Shown here: positions 42,004 to 50,421 of the stretch, one piece after another
How the letters are laid out: each line of letters opens with the position of its first letter
How positions within the stretch are numbered: position 1 is the first letter of the stretch
DNA from: CATQHS01 sp965203375
GTDB lineage: Bacteria > Actinomycetota > Acidimicrobiia > Acidimicrobiales > Aldehydirespiratoraceae
DNA length: 64,000 nucleotides
Assembly: GCA_965203375.1 (NCBI GenBank)
Contig: OZ241886.1
Span: 1,178,001 to 1,242,000 of the forward strand
Direction: 5' to 3'
Notes under the pieces: generated by a model
The model's input: only the letters and a program-made list of their open reading frames with translations
Told to the model about the DNA's origin: nothing
Database searches by the model: none
Made by a program: the position numbers and the translations under genes

Positions 42004-42222
42004 ATGTCGAATGAAACTGCCGATGAGGTCGAAGGCGGCGGTGAGCAGGAAGAACTCGATCAGATCAAAGCACCCTTCGGGGTCATCGAAGCGATAAAAC
42101 TGTACGAAGCGATAAAACTGTACGAGGCCGTGATGCCCCACTACGTCGCTGCCGCCGCCCGACTAGCTCCCGTTTCGCGAAAATCATCTACGAGTTCCAC
42201 TTCTAACTGCCTACTTCTCTGA
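42004..42222 (+). CDS. Small hypothetical acidic protein
   Basis: 72 residues from ATG 42004, with GGGAG about ten bases upstream. An acidic head (DEVEGGGEQEELDQIK) is followed by a helical EAIKLYEAIKLYEAVMPHYVAAAARL that contains an 18-bp tandem repeat (42087-42122). The lower GC resembles other island genes. No family is recognised. It could be a small partner or antitoxin-like protein; it could also be spurious. Confidence 0.4.
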   Translation: MSNETADEVEGGGEQEELDQIKAPFGVIEAIKLYEAIKLYEAVMPHYVAAAARLAPVSRKSSTSSTSNCLLL

Positions 42223-42247
42223 TTGGCATCGTTGCCTCGCCCGGTCC

Positions 42248-43273
42248 TCAGGTGCCCAGGGAGTGCATGCCGCCGGTTCCGAGGGCGAAGCCGTCGTCGG
42301 GGCCGCCGTCCTGAGGGTCGCCGATGGCCTCTTCTAGGAGTTCCTCGATCGACGGTGCGTCGTCGTCGGGCAGCTTCACGTCGTCTAGGTCGAGCACGGC
42401 GTAGATGGCGTTGATCAGGAACCACGCGTCGGTGTAGCCCATGATGAAGGCCTCGGGCTTGGCGCTGGCGGTGTCGCGCATGATTATCAGCCCGTCGTTG
42501 TACGGGTCGAAGGTGACGATCTTCTCCAGCCTTATTCTGAAGCTTCGGCCGGTGCCCTGACCGTGGTAGTAGAGATGCTTGGTGGTCAGCCCCAGGGTGC
42601 CGTCGTCTTGGTGCTCCATGCTGGTCGTTTCAACCGGCCTGCCCCGATACGCCCCAGGCCGCAGATACACGCCCTTGGCTACCCGGATGCTCACGCCCAT
42701 GGACTGGCCCCGGTACTCGCGGCGCGTCACCTCCTTGTAGTACTGGACGTCATCGAACACGGCGATCATCTCTTCGCTCTTCATCAGGTTGAAGGGAAGC
42801 TGGGACCGGGGCATGTCGAACCGGGGTATGACGCCGTCCTTTAGGTAGCTCAACGAGACCGCCAGCCGAAACTTGTCGAAGTCTCCTGAGCGGTTGAGCC
42901 ACTTCTCGGGGATTCCCAGATGAGTGCGATATTTGTTCAGGTTGGAGATCTCGGCTGCGGAGAGGTGTCTATCGGCCAGCCCCTCCTTTAGTGCCTGACT
43001 CCACCCGTCTGACAAATAGGTGTAGAGCCTTACGCTGTCCAGCCGAAGTCCGGCGCGGGCGGCGGCGGCGCGCATCCGATCGGGGAGATCGTCCAGGCCG
43101 GTCCCGCTGCGGGCTGCGTCCTTGCCCATCTCCCGCATCTGTTGCTGGGCCTTCTCCCTCTCCCGCTTGGTTCGCTCGCTCGCCTGCTTGGCCCGCTCGT
43201 AGCGTTCTTCGCACTCTTTGTGCGAGTACCGGAAGAATCCGGCCGATTGGCCGCAGTAGGTGCATTTGCCCAT
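42248..43273 (-). CDS. Zinc-ribbon plus PH-like domain protein of unknown function
   Basis: 341 residues. The N-terminus has CTYCGQSAGFFRYSHKEC (a C-x2-C...H-x3-C zinc site), followed by a charged coiled coil (residues ~22-55: ERYERAKQASERTKREREKAQQQ). The middle is a helical region. Residues ~215-305 (LGLTTKHLYYHGQGTGRSFRIRLEKIVTFDPYNDGLIIM) look like a bacterial PH/SHOCT-associated domain. No membrane helix. The role is unknown; such proteins are scattered in actinobacterial accessory regions. Confidence 0.8.
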   Translation of the reverse strand: MGKCTYCGQSAGFFRYSHKECEERYERAKQASERTKREREKAQQQMREMGKDAARSGTGLDDLPDRMRAAAARAGLRLDSVRLYTYLSDGWSQALKEGLADRHLSAAEISNLNKYRTHLGIPEKWLNRSGDFDKFRLAVSLSYLKDGVIPRFDMPRSQLPFNLMKSEEMIAVFDDVQYYKEVTRREYRGQSMGVSIRVAKGVYLRPGAYRGRPVETTSMEHQDDGTLGLTTKHLYYHGQGTGRSFRIRLEKIVTFDPYNDGLIIMRDTASAKPEAFIMGYTDAWFLINAIYAVLDLDDVKLPDDDAPSIEELLEEAIGDPQDGGPDDGFALGTGGMHSLGT

Positions 43274-43433
43274 GTCGTCCCGACTCTCGTGATTGCGGCC
43301 GCGTCGTCCCGGGGCCGGACTGCCGCGGCTCCGGCGGCCGCGCCTCCAGTCACAGCTACTCTATAGAACCGGTGTGACAGGCTCACGGTGGAGGGCCGCA
43401 GACCGGGTTGTCGCCGATTCCTGGAAAAATCAC

Positions 43434-43462
43434 TTGACAACCTGAAATATCAGGGCAATAAT
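43434..43462 (+). promoter_or_regulatory. Strong sigma-70-type promoter for the SLH gene
   Basis: TTGACA (43434-43439), a 17-base spacer and AATAAT (43457-43462). It is the only consensus-like -35/-10 pair noticed in the window. Confidence 0.75.
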
Positions 43463-43468
43463 TGAAAG

Positions 43469-43634
43469 ACTGCCGGTGCGCTAGCGCCGGTAGTGACACA
43501 CGGGGGCTAGGACCCGGCGCCGACGAGCGGCGGTCCTCCCGGCTGCCTTCGCCTCCACCACGGCGGACCGTGGAACGGGGGCCAGCACCGACGCCGAACG
43601 ACGGCGCCGGTCGGTCTTACCAAAGGAGAAGGCA
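43469..43634 (+). promoter_or_regulatory. Long structured 5' leader of the SLH gene
   Basis: About 165 bases lie between the predicted start of transcription and the ATG. They contain the palindrome GCGCTAGCGC (near 43478-43490) and, just before the ribosome site, a hairpin with CGCCG/CGGCG around AACGA (near 43589-43605). The ribosome site AAAGGAGAAGG follows. It could be a riboswitch or thermosensor-like element; I could not match it to a known class. Confidence 0.4.
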
Positions 43635-44114
43635 ATGAGAAAGCCATGGAAATGGCTCGCGATCGCTGTCGTCGTCACGCTGACGGCCACGACCGGCGTC
43701 GCGCTGGCCGCGTCGTCGTTCAACGATGTGGCCGACGACCACCCCCAGCGAAGCGACATCGAGTACGCGGTCGATCAGGGATGGTTCTACGGGTACGGCG
43801 ACGGCACGTTCAAGCCCGATAAGGCCATCACCCAAAGCCAGATCGCCAAGGTGCTGAGCCGGGCCTTCCCGTCCGGCTCCACCCGGGCTGACCTGGCCAC
43901 CTTCCTGCGGGGCGGCGCCACCCGCCTGGCCGCGGCGCGGTCGTCCGCACCGTCCAGGCCCACCTTGCCGACGGCCGGCGACTTGGTGCGGCTCCGGGTC
44001 AAGCCGTGCGGCATGTGGACCGCCGCCGACCGGGCCATCGCTCGCACGGCCCCGGCTGGCTACGACTGGGGCCCCCGAGACAGGGACGGCGACGGCAATC
44101 CGTGCGACGCGTAG
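43635..44114 (+). CDS. Secreted protein with SLH motif and Excalibur calcium-binding motif
   Basis: 159 residues. A signal peptide (MRKPWKWLAIAVVVTLTATTGVALAA) is followed by one S-layer-homology unit (FNDVADDHPQRSDIEYAVDQGWFYGYGDGTFKPDKAITQSQIAKVLSRAF) and a C-terminal Excalibur-like DRDGDGNPCDA. It is exported and probably cell-wall-bound, perhaps with Ca2+. It has its own strong promoter, a long leader and a strong ribosome site. Confidence 0.85.
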   Translation: MRKPWKWLAIAVVVTLTATTGVALAASSFNDVADDHPQRSDIEYAVDQGWFYGYGDGTFKPDKAITQSQIAKVLSRAFPSGSTRADLATFLRGGATRLAAARSSAPSRPTLPTAGDLVRLRVKPCGMWTAADRAIARTAPAGYDWGPRDRDGDGNPCDA

Positions 44115-44200
44115 CCCGCCCCACCGCCTAGGGCCGCTGCCAGGACCGGCCCGTCGGGGTTGTCGCCTCGGCGGGCCGCCCCCGGGTCGTCGGGGTTTGC

Positions 44201-44206
44201 CATAAT
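44201..44206 (+). promoter_or_regulatory. Candidate -10 (CATAAT) for a leaderless small gene
   Basis: CATAAT is followed by 6 bases and GTG 44213. Confidence 0.4.
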
Positions 44207-44212
44207 GTGGCG

Positions 44213-44341
44213 GTGCAGCCGCATCGAGTCGAGTTGTTGATCAAGCACGGAGAACCCCTGGAGGGTGTCGATCTAGACGATCGGGACAAGCTCTACGAGC
44301 GGATGGAAGAACAACAAGGGCGCAAAACCGACGCCCGTTAG
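44213..44341 (+). CDS. Small 42-residue protein, leaderless-type start
   Basis: Encodes VQPHRVELLIKHGEP, then LEGVDLDDRDKLYERMEEQQGRKTDAR. It is highly charged and helical at the end, with no membrane segment. The GTG follows CATAAT by six bases, the local leaderless pattern. The stop overlaps, tail to tail, the stop of the broken PhyH gene. No family recognised. Confidence 0.45.
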   Translation: MQPHRVELLIKHGEPLEGVDLDDRDKLYERMEEQQGRKTDAR

Positions 44342-45080
44342 GCGCATAGGGCGTGGGAGGCGTAGGAGTCCCAGCGGGCGTTGAACTTGGCTTCCACCTC
44401 GCCGTTCACGATCCTCCCCTGGGCCTGCTTCCACAGCCGGGTCCACTCGGCCGGGTCGGTCACTGCCGACTCGGGGCGGGCCGCGCTGCGGGCTACAAAA
44501 CCGGGGAACAGCGAGCGCCCGGTGGGCTGGCCGACGGGCTGATAGCGCAGGTCGAAGCTCCAGCGGATGGCTTCGCTGTCGTTGTCGAGCGAGCCGTGCC
44601 GGGTCAGCTTGTGCAACAGCACCGCCGAGCCGGCCCGCCCTCCACCGGCACCACCCGGTCGGCGTCGATCAGCGACTCAGGTATGTAGATCTCGCCGCTG
44701 TAAACCTTGCCCGGGCAGTGCATCACCAGCTCGTCGCGGTGGCTGCCCCGCTCCACGACCAGGCAGCCGTTCTCGACGGTGGCGTCGGTCACGGCCAGCC
44801 ACACCGTCAGCATGTCGGTGTCGTCGGCCTCGGGGTTGGTCACCGCCGAGTCCTGATGCCACATGGTGGCGGCGATGTTGGCGTCGGTGGCGATGTCGGG
44901 CAGGCGCCGGCGGGGCGGCTTGATCCGGGCGTGCTGCACCGGGTTGGAGTAGATCTCGCCGCCGATCACCGACTCCACCACGTCCAGCAGCCGGGGGTGG
45001 GTGAGCAGCCCGAACACCTCCGGCCCGGTGTGGAGGGTGGTCCGCCTCCCCGTGTCCGCCCCGGCGCTCTTTCCGGGGGC
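44338..45080 (-). pseudogene. Broken phytanoyl-CoA dioxygenase (PhyH) family gene
   Basis: The first frame holds TGPEVFGLLTHPRLLDVVE, SNPVQHARIK and MWHQDSAV (the H-x-D iron ligands), then VENGCLVVERGSH. Near 44630 a one-base loss shifts the frame; the second frame continues VLLHKLTRHGSLDN (distal His) and IRWSFDLRYQP to the stop. The N-terminal ~80 residues are absent, cut off by the divergent Fe-S gene. It would have been a non-haem Fe(II)/2-oxoglutarate oxygenase. A sequencing error could explain the frameshift but not the missing start. Confidence 0.75.
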
Positions 45081-45143
45081 CCCTCTCGCCGCGGTCCGCA
45101 ACCGCCGCGACAACCGCGATCCTAACCGTAGGCTCACCCCGTA

Positions 45144-46685
45144 ATGACGAGGCTGGGGTTCCTGCTCGACAGCGCAAGCTGCATCGGCTGCCACGCCTGC
45201 ACCGTGGCCTGCAAGAGCGAGCACGACGTGCCCCTGGGCGTCAACCGCACCTGGGTGAAGTACGTCGAGACCGGCACCTTCCCCGACACCGCCCGCGCCT
45301 TCACCGTGATGCGCTGCAACCAGTGCGACGACGCCCCCTGCATGGCCATCTGCCCCACCTCGGCGCTGTACCGGGCCCCCAACGGGGTGGTGGACTTCGA
45401 CGACGGCAACTGCATCGGCTGCAAGGCGTGCATGAACGCCTGCCCCTACGACGCCCTCTACATAAACCCCGACACCGGCACCGCCCACAAGTGCAACATG
45501 TGCAACCACCGGATCGAGGTGGGGCTGGAGCCGTCGTGTCAGATCGTGTGCCCCACCGAGGCCATAAGGATCGGCGACCTCGACGACCCCGAGTCCGAGA
45601 TCAGCCTGGCCGCCGCCGAGGGCCTGCCGGTGCGGTCGCCCGAGCAGAACACCAAGCCCAAGGTGTACTACCGGGGAGTTGATGAGGCCTTGCTCGACCC
45701 GACCGCCGCCGCCATCGCCAACGACGGCCTGATCTGGGCCGACGCCGGCGACGACCACCCCACCGCCCCGGTCCGGGCCGGACGGCCCCCCGCCGACGAG
45801 GCCGGGGTGGCGGCCCGCACCGCCTACACCACCGCTCACCCCATGACCTGGAAGGCCAAGGTGTCGGGCTATCTGGTCACCAAGGCGGTGGCCGCCGGGG
45901 TGATGGGCATGGCCGCGCTGTTGACGGTGCTCGGCCATGTCGACGCCCGGGCCGCGGTGGGGGTGGCCCCGCCCGTGGTGGCCGGCCTGTTCCTGGCCGC
46001 CACCGGGGCCTTGCTGGTGGGCGACCTGCGCCAACCCCGGCGGTTCCACTATCTGCTCACCCGGGCCAACTGGTCGTCGTGGCTGGTCAAGGGGGCCTAC
46101 GTGCTCATGGCCTTCTCCGCCCTGTGCGCCCTGTGGCTGATCGCCGGGTTGACCGGGTTCGAGGGGCTGCAGCGGGCGCTGATCCTGCCTGTTTGGGCGG
46201 GAGCGGCCGGCACCGCCGGCTACACCGCCTTCCTGTTCGCCCAGTGCGAGGGCCGGGACCTGTGGCAGACCGATCTGCTGCTGCCGGTGCTGCTGGCCCA
46301 GACCGCCACCGCGGGCGGCGCCTCCTTCGCCCTGCTCGACCTGTTCATCGATGTGCCCGGGCCGACGGTGGTGCGCTGGGTGATGATCACCGGACTGGTC
46401 ACCACCGCGGGCCTGACCGCCGCCGAGCTCGTTCCCGACCCCGACCGCACCCGCAACGCCAAGCTGGCCTTGGCCGCCATGACCAGGGGCCGCTACGCCC
46501 GGCAGTTCTGGTGGGGCGGGGTGGCGGCCGGACTGGTCGTCCCGGCCGGGATTGTGATCTTCGCTGAGGCCGCCGAGATCGAAGGACCCGCCCTGCCCGC
46601 CGTCGCCGGGGCCCTGGCCCTGGCCGGCCTGTTCGCCTACGAGGACGCCTTTGTGCGGGCCGGCCAGTCGGCGCCGCTGTCATGA
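45144..46685 (+). CDS. Fused 4Fe-4S ferredoxin (DmsB/NrfC-like) and NrfD-like membrane anchor
   Basis: 513 residues. Residues 1-180 carry four 4Fe-4S cysteine sets (CIGCHACTVAC, CNQCDDAPCMAICP, CIGCKACMNACP, CNMCNHRI..CQIVCP). Residues ~235-510 form about eight membrane helices of the NrfD/PsrC type. Normally these are two genes; here they are one. It would pass electrons between the molybdoenzyme encoded next and the quinone pool. A 23-residue relay ORF joins it to that gene. Confidence 0.9.
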   Translation: MTRLGFLLDSASCIGCHACTVACKSEHDVPLGVNRTWVKYVETGTFPDTARAFTVMRCNQCDDAPCMAICPTSALYRAPNGVVDFDDGNCIGCKACMNACPYDALYINPDTGTAHKCNMCNHRIEVGLEPSCQIVCPTEAIRIGDLDDPESEISLAAAEGLPVRSPEQNTKPKVYYRGVDEALLDPTAAAIANDGLIWADAGDDHPTAPVRAGRPPADEAGVAARTAYTTAHPMTWKAKVSGYLVTKAVAAGVMGMAALLTVLGHVDARAAVGVAPPVVAGLFLAATGALLVGDLRQPRRFHYLLTRANWSSWLVKGAYVLMAFSALCALWLIAGLTGFEGLQRALILPVWAGAAGTAGYTAFLFAQCEGRDLWQTDLLLPVLLAQTATAGGASFALLDLFIDVPGPTVVRWVMITGLVTTAGLTAAELVPDPDRTRNAKLALAAMTRGRYARQFWWGGVAAGLVVPAGIVIFAEAAEIEGPALPAVAGALALAGLFAYEDAFVRAGQSAPLS

Positions 46686-46753
46686 ACGTCCCCGCCGCCG
46701 CCCCCGCTAGGGCCGCTCTCGCTCCGGCCATCCGTCCAGAGCTGCGGTCGTGA
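46682..46753 (+). other. 23-residue relay micro-ORF between Fe-S/NrfD and molybdoenzyme genes
   Basis: ATG 46682 overlaps the upstream stop (ATGA), and its TGA overlaps GTG 46750 (GTGA). It encodes an Ala/Pro/Arg-rich peptide. It does not resemble the next gene's start, unlike other relays in the window. Confidence 0.4.
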
Positions 46754-49575
46754 CCGGGCTGCGGGACTACCCGCCTCGGGAGCGCTGGCACGACTGGACC
46801 GAGTTCGACGCCAAGGCCTGGCCCGACCGGGTGGAGAAGCGCTACACCCTGATCCCCACCACCTGCTTCAACTGCGAGGCCGGGTGCGGGCTGCTGGCCT
46901 ACGTCAACCGGGAAACGGGCCGGATCGACCGGTTCGAGGGCAACCCCGACCACCCGGCCAGCCGGGGCCGCAACTGCGCCAAGGGCCCGGCCACCGTCAA
47001 CCAGGTCCACGACCCCGAGCGGATACTGCACCCGCTGAGGCGGGCCGGGGAGCGGGGCGAGGGCCGCTGGGAGCGGATCACCTGGGACGAGGCCCTCGAC
47101 GACATATCGGCCCGGCTGCGGCGGGCCATCGAAGAGGGCCGCCACGACGAGATCATGTACCACGTCGGCCGGCCCGGCGAGGAGGGCTACACCGACCGGG
47201 TGCTGAAAGCCTGGGGGGTGGACGGCCACAACAGCCACACCAACATCTGCTCGTCCAGCGCCCGCCTCGGCTACCAGACCTGGATGGGCCACGACCGCCC
47301 GTCGGCCGACTACGCCAACGCCGAGGTCATCTTCTTGATCTCGTCGCACCTGGAGTCGGGCCACTACTTCAACCCCCACGCCCAGCGGATCATGGAGGCC
47401 AAGGCCAAGGGGGCGACCGTCATCGTCTGCGACCCCCGCCTGTCCAACACCGGGGCCAAGGCCGACCACTGGCTGCCGACCTGGCCCGGCACCGAGCCGT
47501 TCCTGCTGCTGGCCATCGTGCGGGAGCTGCTGGAGCTGGGGGCCTGGGAGCGGGACTTCGCCCGCCGCTGGGTGAACTGGGAGACCTTCCTGGCCGAGGA
47601 GCACCCCGACCTGCCCGTCGAGTGGGAGTCGGTGGAGCCCGCCCTCAAGCGCCACTACGCCGACTACACCCCCGAGCGGGCCGAGCACGTCTGCGGCGTG
47701 GCCGCCGCCGAGATCCGCCGGATCGCCCGCGTCATCGGCGAGCACCCCACCAGGTTCGCCTCCCACAACTGGCGGGCGGCCGGGGCCGGCAACCTGGGCG
47801 GCTGGCAGACGGCCCGCTGCCTGTTCTTCATCGCGGTGATGACCGGTTCGGTGGCCACCGAGGGCGGCACCGGCGGCAACGGCTGGGACAAGTTCAAGCC
47901 CGCCGCCCCGCTGGGCGCCCCGCCGCTGGCCCGCTGGAACGAGCTGGAGTGGCCCAGGGAGTATCCGCTGGCCCACCATGAGATGTCGTTCCTGCTGCCC
48001 CACTTCCTCAAGGAGGGGCGGGGCCGGATCGACGTCTACTTCAGCCGGGTCTACAACCCGGTGTGGACCAACCCCGACGGCTTCACCTGGCTGGAGGCGC
48101 TGCGGGACCCGGCTCTGGTCGGGTGCCACGTGGCCCTCACCCCCACCTGGTCGGAGACGGCCTGGTTCGCCGACTACGTGCTGCCCATGGGCGTGGGGGC
48201 CGAGCGTCACGACGTGGTCAGCTACGAGACCCACCGGGGCCGCTGGATCGGCCTCCGCCAGCCGGTGCTGCGCCGCTACGCCGAGCTCCGGGCCAGGAGC
48301 GGGGCGCCCACCGCCGAGTCCCGGACCCATGAGTTCAACCCCGGCGAGGTGTGGGAGGAGAACGAGTTCTGGATCGACCTGTCCTGGCGGATCGACCCCG
48401 ACGGGTCCCTCGGCATCCGCCGGTGGTTCGAGAGCGCCGAGCGGCCCGGAACCCCCGTCGGGGTGGACGAGTACTACTCCGCCATGTTCGCCGAGTCGGT
48501 GCCCGGCTTGGCCGAGGCCGCGGCCGCCGCCGGCCAGAGCCCGCTGGAGTACATGCGAGACCGGGGCGCCTTCGAGATCGACTCCGGCGGCTACGCCCCC
48601 TACGAGCGGGCGGTGGACGCCTCCGAGGTGGCCGGGTGCGTTCGGGACGACCGGGGCGTGTACCGGCGGCCGGGCACGGCCGGGGCCTGGGACGGCGATC
48701 CCGCCGCCCTGGCCGAGGTGCGCCTCGACCCCTCCGGCGACGGCTCGCCCGCGGTGGAGGTGGACGGCGAGCCCAAGGCCGGGTTCCCGACCCCGTCCAA
48801 GAAGCTGGAGCTGTTCAGCACCACCCTGGCCGACTGGGGCTGGCGTTCCCATGCCTCCCCGGGGTGGATTCCCTCCCACGTCCACTGGGAGGACTTGGAC
48901 CTGGCCGGGAGCGAGCGCATCCTGCTGCCGACGTTCCGCATCCCGACCCTGATCCACACCCGCTCGGCGGGCAGCAAGTGGCTGAACGAGATCTCGCACC
49001 GGCACCCGCTGTGGGTCCACCCCGAAGACGCCGAGGCGCTGGGCATCGAAGAGAACGGGCTGGTGCGGGTGAGCACCCGCATCGGCCATTTCGTGATCCG
49101 GGCCTGGCGCACCGAGGGGATCAGGCCCGGGGTGGTGGCCGCCTCCCATCACATGGGCCGCTGGCGCCTCGACGGAGAACAGGCCCGCAACTGGGCCGCG
49201 GGTCAGGCCGAGATCGCCTCGGAGGGCTCGAAGTGGAGGATGCGGCGCGGCGGGCCGATGGGGGGCTGGGAGTCCGACGACCCCGACACCGAGCGGGTGT
49301 GGTGGACCGACACCGGGGTGCATCAGAACCTGACGTTCGCGGTGCAGCCCGACCCGGTGTCGGGTATGCAGTGCTGGCACCAGCGGGTGCGGGTGACTCC
49401 GGCCGAGCCCGACGACCGCTACGGCGACGTGGCGGTGGACACCGAAGAGTCCCGCCGGGCCTACGAGGAGTGGCTGGCCAAGACCCGCCCCGCCCCCGGC
49501 CCCAACGGCCTCCGCCGCCCCCTGTGGTACCCCCGCCCCCTTAAACCCACCGCCCCCACCTACCTGATGGGCTAA
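46750..49575 (+). CDS. Molybdopterin-dependent oxidoreductase catalytic subunit (DMSO reductase family)
   Basis: 941 residues. N-terminal 4Fe-4S site C-x2-C-x3-C...C (TTCFNCEAGCG, RNCAKG), the MGD-binding domains (NICSSSARLGYQTWMGHDRP region; CDPRLSNTGAKADHWLP), and the C-terminal molydopterin dinucleotide-binding domain (LPTFRIPTLIHTRSAGSKWLNE..HPEDAEALGI). No Tat signal is seen, so the active site is probably cytoplasmic. With the fused Fe-S/NrfD protein it forms a two-gene respiratory complex; the substrate (sulfur compound, arsenic or other) cannot be read from sequence. Confidence 0.9.
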   Translation: MTGLRDYPPRERWHDWTEFDAKAWPDRVEKRYTLIPTTCFNCEAGCGLLAYVNRETGRIDRFEGNPDHPASRGRNCAKGPATVNQVHDPERILHPLRRAGERGEGRWERITWDEALDDISARLRRAIEEGRHDEIMYHVGRPGEEGYTDRVLKAWGVDGHNSHTNICSSSARLGYQTWMGHDRPSADYANAEVIFLISSHLESGHYFNPHAQRIMEAKAKGATVIVCDPRLSNTGAKADHWLPTWPGTEPFLLLAIVRELLELGAWERDFARRWVNWETFLAEEHPDLPVEWESVEPALKRHYADYTPERAEHVCGVAAAEIRRIARVIGEHPTRFASHNWRAAGAGNLGGWQTARCLFFIAVMTGSVATEGGTGGNGWDKFKPAAPLGAPPLARWNELEWPREYPLAHHEMSFLLPHFLKEGRGRIDVYFSRVYNPVWTNPDGFTWLEALRDPALVGCHVALTPTWSETAWFADYVLPMGVGAERHDVVSYETHRGRWIGLRQPVLRRYAELRARSGAPTAESRTHEFNPGEVWEENEFWIDLSWRIDPDGSLGIRRWFESAERPGTPVGVDEYYSAMFAESVPGLAEAAAAAGQSPLEYMRDRGAFEIDSGGYAPYERAVDASEVAGCVRDDRGVYRRPGTAGAWDGDPAALAEVRLDPSGDGSPAVEVDGEPKAGFPTPSKKLELFSTTLADWGWRSHASPGWIPSHVHWEDLDLAGSERILLPTFRIPTLIHTRSAGSKWLNEISHRHPLWVHPEDAEALGIEENGLVRVSTRIGHFVIRAWRTEGIRPGVVAASHHMGRWRLDGEQARNWAAGQAEIASEGSKWRMRRGGPMGGWESDDPDTERVWWTDTGVHQNLTFAVQPDPVSGMQCWHQRVRVTPAEPDDRYGDVAVDTEESRRAYEEWLAKTRPAPGPNGLRRPLWYPRPLKPTAPTYLMG

Positions 49576-49586
49576 TGGACACCGAG

Positions 49587-49592
49587 TAGGGT
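49587..49592 (+). promoter_or_regulatory. Candidate -10 (TAGGGT) for the lipoprotein gene
   Basis: TAGGGT, 6 bases, then ATG 49599. Confidence 0.5.
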
Positions 49593-49598
49593 GGCTTT

Positions 49599-50237
49599 AT
49601 GGGCCGTCTCGGCCAGTTGCACGCCAGCGTCGGGCTGGCCTTCCTCGTAGCAGCGGCGTCGGTCACCGCCTGCAGTTCGACCGACACCCCGGACGCGGAA
49701 CCCGCAGCACCGACCTCGACCACTGCCCCGACCACAACGGGTGAAACCGAAGCCCTTGTTGTCGACGCGGCTGCCGTATCGTCGCCTGCAACCTCTATTC
49801 AGACCACTGATTCTTCAAGCCTAGGGCAACTGTGCGACGCTATACTATCATATATTTTATGGAGGGGTATGTTATCGATGATACAAATGGAAGACATAAT
49901 GTCCAATATTATGGAGAGGGATGAGACGGTAGATATCTAAGAGTTGAATGAACAGCTCGATAGCACCACCACAGCACAGGTGGAAGTTATACCGGATGGT
50001 TATTTGGCTGTCTTGGTAGAAAATTTGAATTTAGTTAGTAGAGCTATGGACGGATCACTTCCCGATGAACTTCAAGAGTTCGCAGAGGCGTTCTCCCAGT
50101 TCCTTGGAGAGCGAGTGAGCACTTTTGATCCTGGTAATCCCATTGTCTATCTCTCTAGCTTGTCCGTTGATGACTTACCTAATACCGATGCCGTACTTGA
50201 AGAGTGCGGCCTCCAGGAGTGGGACAATTCCGGTTAA
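49599..50237 (+). pseudogene. Lipoprotein gene interrupted by an in-frame stop
   Basis: The first 25 residues form a lipoprotein signal ending in ASVTAC; a Thr/Pro/Ser-rich linker follows. A TAA at 49938-49940 stops the frame, but the same frame continues with 98 codons (ELNEQLDSTTTAQVEVIPDG..) to 50237. From about 49790 the DNA turns AT-rich, so a host-like export signal is joined to a foreign-looking payload. A TTG at 49944 could reinitiate. The function is unknown. Confidence 0.6.
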
Positions 50238-50340
50238 CCGGCCAGCGGGCCGTGCTGAGCCTCGGGGCCCGCTGGTGCGCCTCCAGTGAGTGCGTCAAAT
50301 TCCGGTTGAGCGGCCCGCAGGCCGTGCTGAGCCTAGGGGC
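50211..50340 (+). repeat. Direct duplication of the lipoprotein gene's 3' end
   Basis: The segment CTCCAG..AATTCCGGTT..CGGCC..GGCCGTGCTGAGCCT, starting at 50211, recurs from 50281 with about 80% identity. The first copy contains the stop codon. Confidence 0.8.
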
Positions 50341-50421
50341 TTTGAAAGTTAGCCGACCCGTCACTGTCACACCTTCAGGCCAACATGCGCGCGTCGAAAT
50401 CCGCGCGGCTGGAGTGGCCCC

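Noticed and set aside
43469..43634. Known riboswitch (c-di-AMP, c-di-GMP or cobalamin)
   Set aside because: I looked for the conserved boxes of these classes and could not match them; only local hairpins are supported.
46399..49380. A 993-codon open frame on the minus strand
   Set aside because: Antisense shadow of the molybdoenzyme gene; no family motifs are visible.
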